NCBI RefSeq assembly: GCF_014077505.1
Contig: NZ_JACGWA010000001.1
Span: 186,001 to 250,000 of the forward strand
Source: Colwellia sp. BRX10-3
Lineage (GTDB): Bacteria > Pseudomonadota > Gammaproteobacteria > Enterobacterales > Alteromonadaceae
Direction of reading: 5' to 3'
Length of the DNA stretch: 64,000 bases
Shown here: piece by piece, positions 36,491 through 47,429 of the stretch
Layout: each line of letters starts with the position of its first letter
How positions within the stretch are numbered: the first letter of the stretch is position 1
Program-made: the position numbers and the translations under genes
The notes under the pieces: generated by a model
What the model was told of the DNA's origin: nothing
Databases searched by the model: none
What the model saw: only the letters and a program-made list of their open reading frames with translations

Positions 36491-36652
36491 AGAAAATCTC
36501 TCGGGAATGCGATTTAAATATCAGGTAAAATACTAAACAGGCTAGTTTATTGATCTGTTTAATATAGATACTACTTCATTAAACACAGTGTACAGCGACA
36601 CCCCCATGAACAGCAAAAATAATATTAAAAAACTAGCAAAAAAAGTTAGTTT

Positions 36653-37138
36653 TTACGGCGTTAGACTTAAGCGATTAAAGTCTTTTCCACCACAGGCAAT
36701 ACAATCAGTAACGACATTAGCATGGCTATAAATTACACAATGTTGGCAAGCTTGGCATTGTAACTGGCCAAAACCCACATAATCACCAACATGGTAGCCA
36801 TCTTGATGCTGAAAATCATCCATCAGCTCTGACCATTCAACTTGTGATTTATCGGTAATTTTGGCCAAATTTTCCCAGAGGCTTTCATTGAGTATATCTA
36901 AATAAACTGAATGCTTAATGTCGGCTTGATATTGCTGATAAAAATCACTGAGATCATATTTTAGGTTGGCGATAAATTGTTTAACTTTCTGCTCTGGAAT
37001 TTGCTCTGCCGCAATAACTATTGCTTTAGCTTGTTCCAGTAAACTGGCTATTGAGCGAACTTCGTTGTCTTTAGTATCTTCAAGCCATGCTTGTAACTTT
37101 TGATACACCTCTTTAATAGAAGATTGGTCTTGTTTCAT
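36653..37138 (-). CDS. ybeL: YbeL-type zinc-ribbon protein (DUF1451)
   Basis: Conserved small protein of unknown function; ybeL neighbours leuS in E. coli too. The 161 residues are helical and charged up to about 118, then end in a zinc ribbon with cysteines in CQACQHC and CIACGG. A strong GGAGG site precedes the ATG. It is divergent from leuS. Confidence 0.85.
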   Translation of the reverse strand: MKQDQSSIKEVYQKLQAWLEDTKDNEVRSIASLLEQAKAIVIAAEQIPEQKVKQFIANLKYDLSDFYQQYQADIKHSVYLDILNESLWENLAKITDKSQVEWSELMDDFQHQDGYHVGDYVGFGQLQCQACQHCVIYSHANVVTDCIACGGKDFNRLSLTP

Positions 37139-37442
37139 AACGCCTCCGTAATGTAAATCTTAGCTTTTAGTATAATTATTAAGGCGATAAAAGCCACCAT
37201 TAACCCTTCAAGTATAGGGTATAAAACAATGACTAAAGTGGCTTTTGTCTACTAACTCAACTTTATGTTGAAAAATCTGCAGCATTAACCTGCTTTAACT
37301 TGTCGCAACGCCTAGAGATAAGGTATCCTATCAAGATTATTTTTATCGCTGAAACCTAAGCTTAAAATAACAAATTTTATCATTATAAATTTGTCAAAAA
37401 AGTGGGTTGAAGCTCTTATTAAAGCGTGTTTGAGAAATTTTA
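37139..37442. other. Divergent ybeL-leuS intergenic region
   Basis: It holds the promoters of both genes. AAAAGCCAC (37189-37197) and GTGGCTTTT (37238-37246) form a 9-base inverted repeat with an internal ACCC/GGGT pair. No leader peptide with leucine codons and no T-box-like element is recognised. Confidence 0.45.
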
Positions 37443-40034
37443 ATGGAATCCATCTACAATCCCCAATCAATTGAAGCCGATGTTCAGAAATTTTGGACTG
37501 ATAACGACACCTTCAAAGCAGAAGAGTTACCAGGAAAAGAAAAGTTTTATTGCTTGGCGATGTTTCCATATCCAAGTGGCAGACTCCATATGGGCCACGT
37601 GCGTAACTACAGTTTAGGCGATGTAATTTCTCGTTACCAACGCATGCAAGGCAAAAACGTTATGCAACCTATGGGTTGGGACGCTTTTGGTTTACCGGCT
37701 GAAAACGCCGCGATTAAAAACAATTCTGCGCCGGCTAAATGGACTTATGAAAACATTGACTACATGCGTAACCAATTGAAATCATTAGGCTTTGGCTATG
37801 ACTGGAGTCGTGAATTAGCGACTTGTAAAAAAGATTATTACCGTTGGGAACAATGGTTCTTCACTCAGCTTTATGAAAAAGGTTTAGTGTATAAGAAAAA
37901 TGCCACAGTAAATTGGGATCCTGTTGATCAAACTGTATTAGCTAACGAGCAAGTTATTGATGGCCGTGGTTGGCGCTCGGGCGCGCTAGTTGAGCGCAAA
38001 GAAATCCCACAATGGTTTATTAAAATTACTGATTATGCAGAAGAGTTAATTAACGACTTAGACCAATTAACCGATTGGCCTGAACAAGTTAAAACCATGC
38101 AACGTAATTGGATTGGTCGTTCTGAAGGCGTAGATATGACCTTTCAGGTTGTTGACTCGTCAGAAAGTTTCGACATATACACCACCCGTCCTGACACCTT
38201 AATGGGTGTAACTTATGTTGCATTAGCAGCGCAGCATCCATTGGTGTTAGCTGCCGCTGAAAATAATGTTGAACTCGCCGAATTTATTCTAAGCTGTAAA
38301 ACTAATAAATCTACTGAAGCCGATATGGCAACAATGGAGAAAAAAGGCGTTGATACTGGCTTAAAAGCAATACACCCTATTAGCGGTGAAATTGTACCCG
38401 TTTGGGCTGCAAACTTTGTTTTAATGGATTATGGCTCAGGCGCGGTTATGTCAGTACCGGGTCATGACCAACGTGATTGGGAATTTGCCACTAAGTATGG
38501 TTTAGAAATAAAAAAAGTTATCGCGGGTAATGAAAGCGATGATGTGACAAAAGCGGCGATTACTGAAAAAAATGTTTTAGTCAATTCAGGTGAATTTGAC
38601 GGTTTAAGTTTTGAAGATGGCTTTAAAGCTATTTCAGATAAATTGATCAGCGAAAACAAAGGTAAAGTTACGGTAAATTACCGCTTACGTGACTGGGGTG
38701 TTTCGCGTCAACGTTATTGGGGCACGCCAATCCCCATGATGCATTTAGCCAATGGTGAGTCTGTGCCAGTTCCGGCAGATCAATTACCGGTTGAGCTACC
38801 TGAAGATGTCATCATGAACGGCGTAACTTCACCGATTAAAGATAATCCTGAATGGGCAAAAACCACATTCAATGGCGAAGAAGCATTCCGCGAAACTGAT
38901 ACCTTTGATACCTTTATGGAATCATCATGGTATTACGCGCGTTACTGTTCACCAAACGATGACACACAAATGTTAGATCCAGCCAAAGCCAATTACTGGT
39001 TGCCGGTTGATCAATACATTGGTGGTATTGAGCATGCGATTTTACATTTACTCTATGCACGTTTTTTCCATAAATTATTGCGTGATGCTGGCTTAGTAAC
39101 ATCTGACGAACCATTCAAAAAACTACTGTGCCAAGGCATGGTATTAGCAGACACTTACTATCGTGAAGCAGACAATGGCGGACAAGATTGGATTGCACCA
39201 ACAGATGTTGATGTTGAACGCGATGAAAAGGGCCATGTAATTTCTGCTATTAGTAAATTAGATGGCAAGCCAGTTATTTCGGCTGGCATGAGCAAAATGT
39301 CAAAATCTAAAAACAATGGCATTGATCCACAAGAAGTTATTGAGCTTTATGGCGCCGATACTGTACGACTTTTTATCATGTTTACCTCACCTCCAGAGCA
39401 AACATTAGAATGGTCTGATACCGGTGTAGAAGGTGCACATCGCTTCTTAAAACGTGTTTGGAAACTCACTTATGACTTTACCCAAGCAGCTGATGTGTCA
39501 AAAGCAGCGCCAAGTATTGTCGGATTAACACTGAACTCAGCGCAAAAATCACTTCGCCGCGAATTACATAAAACCATTGCAAAAGTTAGTGACGATATCG
39601 GTCGTCGTAATACCTTTAACACAGCTATTGCAGCGATTATGGAGTTAATGAATCATTTAAGTAAAGCGAGTATTGCCAGCATTGAGGATCGTGTAGTAAT
39701 GCACGAAGCTATTCGCGCTGTAGTATTAATGTTAACCCCTATCGTGCCACATTTAAGTCATCATTTATGGAACATGATTGGTGACGGTAACCCGGTAGAA
39801 AATACTGCGTGGCCATTGGTTGACTCTAGTGCTCTAGTTGAAGATGAGAAGCTTATTATTGTACAAGTTAATGGTAAATTGCGCGCTAAAATTACCGTTT
39901 CAGCCGACGCTAGCAAAGAGGCGGTGGAAGAAATCGGTTTTAACGATGAAAATGTTAGCAAATTTATTGACGGAAAAACCGTACGTAAAGTGATTTATGT
40001 ACCGGGTAAATTGTTAAACATTGTTGCTAATTAA
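37443..40034 (+). CDS. leuS: Leucyl-tRNA synthetase
   Basis: Charges tRNA-Leu. The 863 residues contain the class I signatures HMGH (49-52) and KMSKS (618-622), positions nearly identical to E. coli LeuS, the editing insertion (about 225-415, with [14 protein letters not shown]) and the anticodon-binding and C-terminal domains. Start ATG has only a weak ribosome site but agrees with family N-termini ([11 protein letters not shown]). First gene of the long plus-strand run to lipA; 133 bases to lptE. Confidence 0.98.
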   Translation: MESIYNPQSIEADVQKFWTDNDTFKAEELPGKEKFYCLAMFPYPSGRLHMGHVRNYSLGDVISRYQRMQGKNVMQPMGWDAFGLPAENAAIKNNSAPAKWTYENIDYMRNQLKSLGFGYDWSRELATCKKDYYRWEQWFFTQLYEKGLVYKKNATVNWDPVDQTVLANEQVIDGRGWRSGALVERKEIPQWFIKITDYAEELINDLDQLTDWPEQVKTMQRNWIGRSEGVDMTFQVVDSSESFDIYTTRPDTLMGVTYVALAAQHPLVLAAAENNVELAEFILSCKTNKSTEADMATMEKKGVDTGLKAIHPISGEIVPVWAANFVLMDYGSGAVMSVPGHDQRDWEFATKYGLEIKKVIAGNESDDVTKAAITEKNVLVNSGEFDGLSFEDGFKAISDKLISENKGKVTVNYRLRDWGVSRQRYWGTPIPMMHLANGESVPVPADQLPVELPEDVIMNGVTSPIKDNPEWAKTTFNGEEAFRETDTFDTFMESSWYYARYCSPNDDTQMLDPAKANYWLPVDQYIGGIEHAILHLLYARFFHKLLRDAGLVTSDEPFKKLLCQGMVLADTYYREADNGGQDWIAPTDVDVERDEKGHVISAISKLDGKPVISAGMSKMSKSKNNGIDPQEVIELYGADTVRLFIMFTSPPEQTLEWSDTGVEGAHRFLKRVWKLTYDFTQAADVSKAAPSIVGLTLNSAQKSLRRELHKTIAKVSDDIGRRNTFNTAIAAIMELMNHLSKASIASIEDRVVMHEAIRAVVLMLTPIVPHLSHHLWNMIGDGNPVENTAWPLVDSSALVEDEKLIIVQVNGKLRAKITVSADASKEAVEEIGFNDENVSKFIDGKTVRKVIYVPGKLLNIVAN

Positions 40035-40167
40035 TTTGTGCAATTACTTATGCGTTAGTGATGAGTCAACATTTATTAATTAACGGCTGAACAGTAACTT
40101 TACAGTGTATAGCTAAAATGATGAGCTATGCACTGATTAAATTTTATCCATTAAAAGTGAACACTTT

Positions 40168-40674
40168 ATGAAGCAATTGATCATTGGTCGAATAAGTAAA
40201 CTGCTATCATTTAGCCTATTATTAATAATATTAACGGGTTGTGGTTTTCAACTTCGCGGTAACTATTTATTAGCGCCTGAGTTACAAACTATCGCTTTTA
40301 GCTCGGTTGACCAATATGGCGAACTCACACGTTTAGTAAAACAGCATTTAACCATTAATGATGTTAAATTAGTGCAGAAAAGTGATAAAGCTATTCCGCA
40401 AATGAGAATGCTGCAAGACAACTTAGACCGCAGAACGTTGTCTGTTTTTCCGAATGGCCAAGTCGCAGAATATGAGCTTATTTATACCGTTCGCTATCAA
40501 ATTTTAATTCCTGGACAAGATATTAAAGACTTCCGCTTTGAGCTTAATCGTGATTATCAAGATGATCCTGATATTGCGCTAGCAAAAAGTCGTGAATTAT
40601 CGTTAATGTTACGAGAAATGCGTAAAGAAGCCGCCAATAAAATCTTACGTGATATGGCTACTATTCAGCTTTAG
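40168..40674 (+). CDS. lptE: LPS-assembly lipoprotein LptE
   Basis: Outer-membrane lipoprotein that plugs the LptD barrel and helps insert lipopolysaccharide. The 168 residues start with a lipoprotein signal ending LTGC (lipobox), then GFQLRGNY, a typical LptE beginning. It sits between leuS and holA as in most gammaproteobacteria, nine bases before holA. Confidence 0.95.
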   Translation: MKQLIIGRISKLLSFSLLLIILTGCGFQLRGNYLLAPELQTIAFSSVDQYGELTRLVKQHLTINDVKLVQKSDKAIPQMRMLQDNLDRRTLSVFPNGQVAEYELIYTVRYQILIPGQDIKDFRFELNRDYQDDPDIALAKSRELSLMLREMRKEAANKILRDMATIQL

Positions 40675-40683
40675 GTACTTTAC

Positions 40684-41727
40684 ATGCGCATTTATCACAA
40701 TGAACTCGACAAAACTCTAAATAAAGGCTTCAAGCCAATATGGTTGGTGTTCGGCGATGAGTTATGGCAAAAGAATGACGCATTAGAAACCATCAAAAAT
40801 AGCGCAAAAAAACAAGGTTTTGACGAAATAGTTCGCTTTAACATTGATGATAAATTTGATTGGGACGAGCTGTTTCAAGAATATCAGTCAATGAGTTTGT
40901 TTTCGTCATTACGTATCATAGAAATAGAATTTACCACGGGTAAAATTGGTGATAACGGTGCAAAAGGCGTAGCGCAATTACTCACCTTATTACATCAAGA
41001 TATCCAACTCATATTCCATGGCCCTAAACTTGACGCTGCAACGCAAAAGCGTAAGTGGTTTAAATCGTTAGAAGCGGCAGGTTGCTTTGTACCTTTATAC
41101 GATATGGACACTAAGCAATTAAAGCAATGGCTGAACAATCAAGCCCGACAACTTAAATTAACTTTACCTGCTGATGTTATTGATTTAATGGTGGAGTTAT
41201 TTGAAGGCAATTTACCAGCTTTATCCCAAGAATTACAAAAACTTTCCATATTATTTTCACAGCAGCCAGTTAGTGTTGAAGAGGCGGAACAGCTTTTTAT
41301 TAAACAAGCAAAATTCAATTCTTTTCAGCTCATCGATACTTTGTTAATTGGCGATCTAAAAAAGTGCCTAACTATGCTAGACCAAATGCAGCATGACGGT
41401 AGCGCACTCGGCCAATTAGTTTGGGTGGTTCATAAAGAAATTAGCCAGCTTTACACCATGTTGGAACAAATAGCGCAAGGCAGTAATATTAACGATATTT
41501 TTAAGCAATATCGCATCTGGGATAAGAAGAAACCTTTATATCAACATGCCTTAAATAACATTAGTTTGGTCAATGCAGAACAAGCTTTAGCGAGGTTAGC
41601 GCAAGTTGATTTACTCAGTAAAACCAGCAGTGACTTTAACGCTTTTATTTTGCTTAGTGATGTTTTTATCAGTTTATTTCACGATGAAATAAGTCAAAAC
41701 TTCAGTTTGGATTATGAGTACAACTAA
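40684..41727 (+). CDS. holA: DNA polymerase III subunit delta
   Basis: Subunit of the clamp loader that opens the beta clamp. The 347 residues begin MRIYHNELDKTLNKG, reach WLVFGDELWQKNDA of the AAA-like fold, and end in the helical collar domain. Length matches E. coli HolA (343). It follows lptE by nine bases and overlaps nadD by 14. Confidence 0.96.
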   Translation: MRIYHNELDKTLNKGFKPIWLVFGDELWQKNDALETIKNSAKKQGFDEIVRFNIDDKFDWDELFQEYQSMSLFSSLRIIEIEFTTGKIGDNGAKGVAQLLTLLHQDIQLIFHGPKLDAATQKRKWFKSLEAAGCFVPLYDMDTKQLKQWLNNQARQLKLTLPADVIDLMVELFEGNLPALSQELQKLSILFSQQPVSVEEAEQLFIKQAKFNSFQLIDTLLIGDLKKCLTMLDQMQHDGSALGQLVWVVHKEISQLYTMLEQIAQGSNINDIFKQYRIWDKKKPLYQHALNNISLVNAEQALARLAQVDLLSKTSSDFNAFILLSDVFISLFHDEISQNFSLDYEYN

Positions 41728-42373
41728 CCTGAAAATGCCCAAACTTATCGCTTTACTTGGCGGTACCTTTGACCCTATTCATCTTGGTCATATTTTACCA
41801 GCCCAAGAAACCGCACTGTGGTTAGGCGCAGAGCAATTGCATTTAATTCCTGCTCATATTCCACCACATAAAACCGGCACTCATGCCAATGCAAAACAGC
41901 GTGCTAACATGGTGTCGTTAGTCTGTGAAAACAGCGAAATATTTACCCTTGATAATCGCGAAATTAAGCGTAAAAGTCCTTCATATACGATTGATACTTT
42001 GCATGAAATAAAAGCTGAGCATCCTAGTGCAGATTTATATTTTATTATGGGTATGGACTCACTGTTATCATTTACAAAATGGCATTGCTGGCAAGAAATT
42101 CTCACCTTATGTAACTTAGTGGTTAATATTCGCCCAGGCTACCCGCACCAAACGTTGGAAACAGCACTTGTACCTGCACTAAAATCTCGTCTTATTTATA
42201 ACCTTACTCAAATACAACGCCAGCAAGCCGGGCAGATTATCCTCCATGAAAGTACACCCGTGGATATTTCCTCTACACGTATTAGAGAAAAAATTAAAGC
42301 GGGTCTTAGCTACAATCAATACTTACCTAAATCAGTATATGACTATATAGAGCAACATAAGCTCTACCGATAG
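41714..42373 (+). CDS. nadD: Nicotinate-nucleotide adenylyltransferase
   Basis: Joins nicotinate mononucleotide and ATP to make deamido-NAD. The 219 residues have the nucleotidyltransferase signature GGTFDPIHLGH near residue 16 and the end motif ISSTRIREKI. ATG 41714 overlaps holA; a second ATG eight codons on (MPKLIALLGG) aligns better with some family members and could be the true start. Confidence 0.95.
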   Translation: MSTTNLKMPKLIALLGGTFDPIHLGHILPAQETALWLGAEQLHLIPAHIPPHKTGTHANAKQRANMVSLVCENSEIFTLDNREIKRKSPSYTIDTLHEIKAEHPSADLYFIMGMDSLLSFTKWHCWQEILTLCNLVVNIRPGYPHQTLETALVPALKSRLIYNLTQIQRQQAGQIILHESTPVDISSTRIREKIKAGLSYNQYLPKSVYDYIEQHKLYR

Positions 42374-42497
42374 CACCTTTATTTTCTCAATAACCAATAC
42401 TGAAACTACTCATTTTGTCTCTTTTATAGAGAGAGTAAGTAAAATAAATCAATTGTTGTGTAAAAAATACGCTATTGACAACATTAGATGGTTAACT

Positions 42498-42520
42498 GAC
42501 AAACAAAATAATGTTATTAT
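42498..42520 (+). promoter_or_regulatory. Possible rsfS promoter
   Basis: TTAACT and TATTAT (42515-42520) are about 17 bases apart. Transcription from here would start near 42527, downstream of ATG 42511 and upstream of the TTG preferred as the rsfS start. Confidence 0.4.
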
Positions 42521-42552
42521 CGCCGATTATTGTTAATTATAGAGATCCCACT

Positions 42553-42870
42553 TTGCAAAGTTCAGACCTAATTACTTTTGTTACCGAAAAAATCGAAGAT
42601 ATGAAAGGCCGCGATATCGTCATACTAGAGGTATCTAAAAAATCGAGTTTCACTGACTACATGTTAGTTTGCTCTGGTAACTCAAAACGTCACGTTATTT
42701 CAATTGCCCAATCACTTACCATTGAATGCCGCGCTGCTGGTATTGAAGCTTTAGGTGTTGAAGGTAATGATATTGGTGAATGGTCTTTAGTCGACTTAGG
42801 TGATGTTGTTGTGCATGTGATGACTGATGAAACTCGCGATCGTTATCAACTAGAACAACTTTGGGAATAA
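42553..42870 (+). CDS. rsfS: Ribosomal silencing factor RsfS
   Basis: Binds ribosomal protein L14 and blocks subunit joining when nutrients are short. TTG 42553 is preferred as start: it gives 105 residues, exactly the E. coli RsfS length, with the N-terminus aligned (QSSDLITFVTEKIEDMKG). The longer frame from ATG 42511 overlaps a likely -10. SSFTDYMLVCSG and LGDVVVHVMTDETRDRYQLE are typical. rlmH follows 11 bases later, a conserved pair. Confidence 0.93.
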   Translation: MQSSDLITFVTEKIEDMKGRDIVILEVSKKSSFTDYMLVCSGNSKRHVISIAQSLTIECRAAGIEALGVEGNDIGEWSLVDLGDVVVHVMTDETRDRYQLEQLWE

Positions 42871-42881
42871 CCTAAACAGCA

Positions 42882-43352
42882 ATGCGCATTACCTTATATG
42901 CCGTTGGTAATAAAATGCCAGCTTGGGTTAGCCAAGGGTTTAGCGAATATTGCCGTAGATTTCCTCGTGATATGAGTTTTCACTTAGTAGAAATATCACC
43001 TGGTAAGCGCGGAAAAAACGCCGATATTGCTCGCATTCTAGAAAAAGAAGGTGAACAAATGTTAGCGGCTATTCCAAAGGGTAATCGCATTGTAACGTTA
43101 GAAGTAGAAGGCAAGCCTTGGACGACACCTGAACTTGCTAAGCAACTTGACCGTTGGCATGTTGACAGTCGAGATGTTGCCCTGCTTGTTGGTGGACCTG
43201 AAGGTTTAGCGCCCGCTTGTATTGAAACATCTGAACAAAAGTGGTCGTTATCACCACTGACCTTACCTCATCCAATGGTGCGTATTGTCGTTGCTGAAAG
43301 CCTTTATCGTGCTTGGTCTATCAATAATAATCATCCTTATCATCGAGAATAA
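42882..43352 (+). CDS. rlmH: 23S rRNA pseudouridine-1915 N3-methyltransferase
   Basis: SPOUT enzyme that methylates pseudouridine 1915 in helix 69 of 23S rRNA. The 156 residues show the knot motifs [11 protein letters not shown] and [24 protein letters not shown] (read in two parts), and end NNHPYHRE, typical of RlmH. Length equals E. coli (155). It precedes mrdA by three bases. Confidence 0.97.
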   Translation: MRITLYAVGNKMPAWVSQGFSEYCRRFPRDMSFHLVEISPGKRGKNADIARILEKEGEQMLAAIPKGNRIVTLEVEGKPWTTPELAKQLDRWHVDSRDVALLVGGPEGLAPACIETSEQKWSLSPLTLPHPMVRIVVAESLYRAWSINNNHPYHRE

Positions 43353-43355
43353 ATA

Positions 43356-45332
43356 ATGGCACCTAAAAAACGCGTTGCCATTAGAAACCATAGCGCTGAA
43401 GCCAATTTATTTGCACGCCGTACTTTCATCACCTTTATTGCTGTCATCATACTTTCCTTAGTGTTGTTTAGTAATATTTATAATCTTGAAGTTAACTCAT
43501 ATCAAAAATACCAAACACGCTCTAACTCCAACCGTATTAAACTTTTACCTGTCGCGCCCAACAGAGGTTTAATCTACGATAGAAACGGTGTTTTACTGGC
43601 TGACAACACGCCAGTTTACAGTTTAGAAGTGATCCCAGAGCAAGTAACAGATATTAAAAAGCGCTTGTCTGAAGTTAGCCAGCTCTTAGATATTAGCCAA
43701 GAAAAACAAGACAAATTACTTAAAGCGGTAAAAAGTAAACGTCGCTTTAAACCCATTGAGCTTTATTCGCGTTTAAGCGAGCAACAGGTTGCTTTGTTTT
43801 CGGTCAATCAGCATAAATTCCCTGGTTTTTTTATTGATGCACGCTTAAAGCGTTATTATCCTTTTGCTGAATTAACAACCCATTCGCTTGGCTATGTCGC
43901 GCGTATTAATGGTAGGGACTCGCTTGCATTAGACAAGCAAGGCTTAGCAGAAAATTATGCCGCCACGCGTAATATTGGTAAGAGAGGTTTAGAAAGGTAT
44001 TACCAAGATATTTTACACGGCACCATTGGCCACCAAGAAGTTGAAATTAATAACCAGGGTCGAGTCATTCGTACCTTAGATTTTACCCCACCAATTCCAG
44101 GCAAAGATCTGACCTTAACCTTGGATATTGAGCTACAAATGATCGCCAAACGAGCGCTTTCAGGTAAGCGTGGCGCTATTGTCGCTATCGATCCAAGAGA
44201 CGGTGGCGTGCTCGCTATGTATTCAAACCCAAGCTTTGATGGCAATCTGTTTGTTCATGGTATTAGCAGTAAAAAATATAAAAAATTGCTAGCACCAGAA
44301 AGCAATAAACCTTTACTTAATAGAACATTACAAGGTTACCCACCTGCTTCTACAATTAAACCTTTATTGGCACTTACCGGTTTAGACGCTGGCATCATTA
44401 CTCCTGAAACAGAAATATATGATCCTGGATTTTATCAACTTCCCGGTATAGAAACTAAACGACGTGATTGGAAAAAATGGGGCCATGGCAAAGTCGATTT
44501 GAATAAATCGTTAGAGCAATCTTGTAATATTTACTACTACGACTTAGCCTATAAACTTGGTATTACGCGTATTAGTCAAATGATGATGAAATTCGGATTT
44601 GGTGAATACACGGGCATTGATCTACATGAAGAAAGTCGTGCGATTATGCCCAGTATTGAATGGAAAAGAGCCCGTTATAACAAAGGTTGGTATACCGGTG
44701 AAACGCTATCGGTAGGAATAGGTCAAAGTTACTGGTCAGTTACACCACTACAATTATCACAAGCCCTATCCATCTTGGTCAACAAGGGTGAAATTAAAGT
44801 ACCACACTTATTAAAAGCAACCAGTGAAATCGTAGTTAATAATAAAACTAACACACATCAGCCTCTTGTTACTGAATATATTGTTGATGAAAAAGCGCCA
44901 ATTATCTTAAAAAATCAAAAAAGTTGGGATGTAGTTTTAGATGGCTTGCATAATACGGTACAAAAGTTAGGTGCTACCGGTTATAACGCTTTTAAGGGCA
45001 GTAAATATGATGCTGCCGGTAAAACAGGCTCAGCCCAAACCTCTAACATTGCTCAAGATGAGGAATACGACGCTAGTAAAGTTAAAGAAAGCAGACGTGA
45101 TAATGCCATGTTTATTGCTTTTGCTCCGTATGAAAATCCCGAAATAGTGGTTGCTGTTGCCATTGAAAATGTTGCAGAAGGCGGCGGTGGCGCCAACGCT
45201 GGACCCGTTGCACGTCAGATTATGGATCAATATTTTGGTGATCGTGAAATTGTCAGCAAAGACCCACGCAAGCATCCAAATCATGACAATATTTATTATC
45301 AAAACATTAAAAATATAGCAGGTAATCCCTAG
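43356..45332 (+). CDS. mrdA: Penicillin-binding protein 2, peptidoglycan transpeptidase
   Basis: Class B PBP of the rod-shape elongasome that cross-links peptidoglycan with RodA. In 658 residues: a cytoplasmic tail, one membrane helix near 25-45, the dimerisation domain, and the transpeptidase domain with active-site Ser332 (STIK), SCN at 389-391 and KTG at 556-558. Its TAG stop shares one base with the mrdB start. Confidence 0.97.
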   Translation: MAPKKRVAIRNHSAEANLFARRTFITFIAVIILSLVLFSNIYNLEVNSYQKYQTRSNSNRIKLLPVAPNRGLIYDRNGVLLADNTPVYSLEVIPEQVTDIKKRLSEVSQLLDISQEKQDKLLKAVKSKRRFKPIELYSRLSEQQVALFSVNQHKFPGFFIDARLKRYYPFAELTTHSLGYVARINGRDSLALDKQGLAENYAATRNIGKRGLERYYQDILHGTIGHQEVEINNQGRVIRTLDFTPPIPGKDLTLTLDIELQMIAKRALSGKRGAIVAIDPRDGGVLAMYSNPSFDGNLFVHGISSKKYKKLLAPESNKPLLNRTLQGYPPASTIKPLLALTGLDAGIITPETEIYDPGFYQLPGIETKRRDWKKWGHGKVDLNKSLEQSCNIYYYDLAYKLGITRISQMMMKFGFGEYTGIDLHEESRAIMPSIEWKRARYNKGWYTGETLSVGIGQSYWSVTPLQLSQALSILVNKGEIKVPHLLKATSEIVVNNKTNTHQPLVTEYIVDEKAPIILKNQKSWDVVLDGLHNTVQKLGATGYNAFKGSKYDAAGKTGSAQTSNIAQDEEYDASKVKESRRDNAMFIAFAPYENPEIVVAVAIENVAEGGGGANAGPVARQIMDQYFGDREIVSKDPRKHPNHDNIYYQNIKNIAGNP

Positions 45333-46447
45333 TGCGTAGTTCCGGACATGATCAACACAGACAACGTACTTTATGGCAACGGTTACACATTGACTTGCCA
45401 TTACTAAGCGGTATTTTAGCTTTAATGACACTTGGGTTATTTGTTGTTTATAGTGCCGGCGGACAAGAGTCGGCGGTGCTCATACGTCATGCTAAACGCG
45501 TAGGTTTAGCGCTCTTTGTTATGTTTATTGTTGCGCAAGTCCCACCATTGTCATACCGAAAGTGGGCAGTACCTGTATTCATTTTAGGCTTAATGTTATT
45601 AATCGCCGTTTTACTATTTGGTCATGTTGGCAAAGGTGCCCAGCGTTGGTTAGATCTTGGTGTAACTAAATTTCAACCCTCTGAAATTATGAAACTTGTT
45701 GTGCCGATAATGATTGCCTGGTATGTCAGTCAATACGATTTACCGATGAAAATACCTAAAATAATTATCGCTTTTATTTTAGTATTAATGCCGACATTAT
45801 TAATTGCTAAACAACCTGACTTAGGTACCTCATTGCTCATAGCAAGTTCTGGTATTTTTGTTATATTTCTTGCTGGTGCCAGCTGGAAACTCATTGGCAC
45901 CTGTGTAGGCTTAGCATCAGCATTCGCCCCCGTTTTATGGATGTTTTTGATGAAGCCTTATCAAAAACAACGCGTATTAACGTTTTTAAACCCTGAACAA
46001 GATCCGCTGGGTTCGGGCTATCATATTATTCAATCTAAAATTGCTATTGGCTCCGGCGGAATACATGGCAAAGGCTGGTTGCAAGGTACTCAATCACAAC
46101 TAGAATTTTTGCCTGAACGCCATACTGACTTTATTTTCGCGGTATTTAGTGAAGAATTTGGTTTAATTGGTGTCGGCTTATTATTATCGGTATATCTAGC
46201 GATTGTTATGCGCGGCTTATGGATTGCAGTCAATGCTCAGCATGCTTTTACTAAGCTTTTAGCGGGTAGTTTAACCCTGACATTTTTCGTTTATATTTTT
46301 GTCAATATTGGTATGGTTTCGGGTTTATTACCCGTGGTTGGCGTACCCTTACCTTTAGTTAGTTATGGCGGAACGTCGATGGTGACATTAATGGCAGGAT
46401 TTGGCATGCTAATGGCAATAAGTACACATAGAAAATTTAATATCTAG
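45332..46447 (+). CDS. mrdB: Rod-shape SEDS peptidoglycan polymerase RodA
   Basis: SEDS-family glycosyltransferase that polymerises lipid II and works with PBP2. GTG start joined to the mrdA stop in TAGTG. The 371 residues span about ten helices; KQPDLGTSLLI holds the conserved catalytic Asp, and LPERHTDFIFAV and PLPLVSYGGTSM are SEDS signatures. Length equals E. coli RodA (370). Confidence 0.97.
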   Translation: MRSSGHDQHRQRTLWQRLHIDLPLLSGILALMTLGLFVVYSAGGQESAVLIRHAKRVGLALFVMFIVAQVPPLSYRKWAVPVFILGLMLLIAVLLFGHVGKGAQRWLDLGVTKFQPSEIMKLVVPIMIAWYVSQYDLPMKIPKIIIAFILVLMPTLLIAKQPDLGTSLLIASSGIFVIFLAGASWKLIGTCVGLASAFAPVLWMFLMKPYQKQRVLTFLNPEQDPLGSGYHIIQSKIAIGSGGIHGKGWLQGTQSQLEFLPERHTDFIFAVFSEEFGLIGVGLLLSVYLAIVMRGLWIAVNAQHAFTKLLAGSLTLTFFVYIFVNIGMVSGLLPVVGVPLPLVSYGGTSMVTLMAGFGMLMAISTHRKFNI

Positions 46448-46517
46448 CAAATTAATACTCAGGCAATAAACTCACATAATGTAAAACTGGCGTAATAAAA
46501 GAGTCTACTGAAATTTT

Positions 46518-47429
46518 ATGGCGAAACTAAATACACCCTATCATATCTACCTCTGTTTACTCATGATACTGGTCTCAGCTTGCAGTACTACTAATAGTCG
46601 ATACCAACAAAAACATGACAGTACGCCAACGCGTTTACCTAACGCCAGCGAACTGCATGATGCGACGCCTCGTGCTGAAAAGCCTAGCAGAGGCGGCAAT
46701 AAAAACTACCAAGTATTTGGCAAGCATTACCAAGTTTTAAAAAGCGCAGAAAACTTTAGCCAAACCGGTACTGCTTCTTGGTATGGTCGAAAGTTTCATG
46801 GTCACTTAACCTCTAATGGCGAAATTTACGATATGTATGCTATGAGTGCAGCCCATAAGAACTTACCCTTACCTTCTTATTTAAAGGTGGTTAATAATAG
46901 CAACGGCCGATCAGTTATTGTTAGAGTTAATGACCGTGGCCCATTTCATCAAAGCCGGATTATAGATTTGTCTTATAGCGCAGCATATAAACTCGATATG
47001 TTAAAAACAGGTACCGCTAACGTTACTGTTACAGTTATTAGCGACTTTACCGCCAATGGCTTAGCTCAACTTAAAGAAAACCCCCAGGCCTTAGATAATA
47101 GCCCTGCAAAAATTACGCCTTTACCAAAAACTACTACCACTGCCAAAACAATAACAGTAGGTAAAGTTGAGGCTAAAATAGCAACTTCATCGCCGTTAAT
47201 AAACCTTGATAAAGTGCAATATATTCAGGTATTTGCCAGCAGAAGTGATACTCAAGCCACTAAACTTGCCAGAGCATTATCTGAACAATATCAAAGAAAT
47301 ACGCTATTAGAACAAAAAAATGGAATTTTTCGCGTTCTCGTTGGTCCGATAGAAGGTAGTGAGGAATTGACAAAATTATTATTAGCGATTAAAGAAAATG
47401 GTCATCCCAAAGCTTTTATCCGCAAATAA
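46518..47429 (+). CDS. rlpA: RlpA septal-ring/peptidoglycan lipoprotein
   Basis: Outer-membrane lipoprotein that in Pseudomonas is a lytic transglycosylase for denuded glycans. The 303 residues have a lipobox VSAC near residue 22, a double-psi beta-barrel domain (about 85-175; GTASWYGRKFHGHLTSNGE and VRVNDRGPFHQSRIIDLS) and a C-terminal SPOR domain (about 228-303) that binds denuded glycan. It lies between rodA and dacA, the usual place. Confidence 0.95.
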   Translation: MAKLNTPYHIYLCLLMILVSACSTTNSRYQQKHDSTPTRLPNASELHDATPRAEKPSRGGNKNYQVFGKHYQVLKSAENFSQTGTASWYGRKFHGHLTSNGEIYDMYAMSAAHKNLPLPSYLKVVNNSNGRSVIVRVNDRGPFHQSRIIDLSYSAAYKLDMLKTGTANVTVTVISDFTANGLAQLKENPQALDNSPAKITPLPKTTTTAKTITVGKVEAKIATSSPLINLDKVQYIQVFASRSDTQATKLARALSEQYQRNTLLEQKNGIFRVLVGPIEGSEELTKLLLAIKENGHPKAFIRK

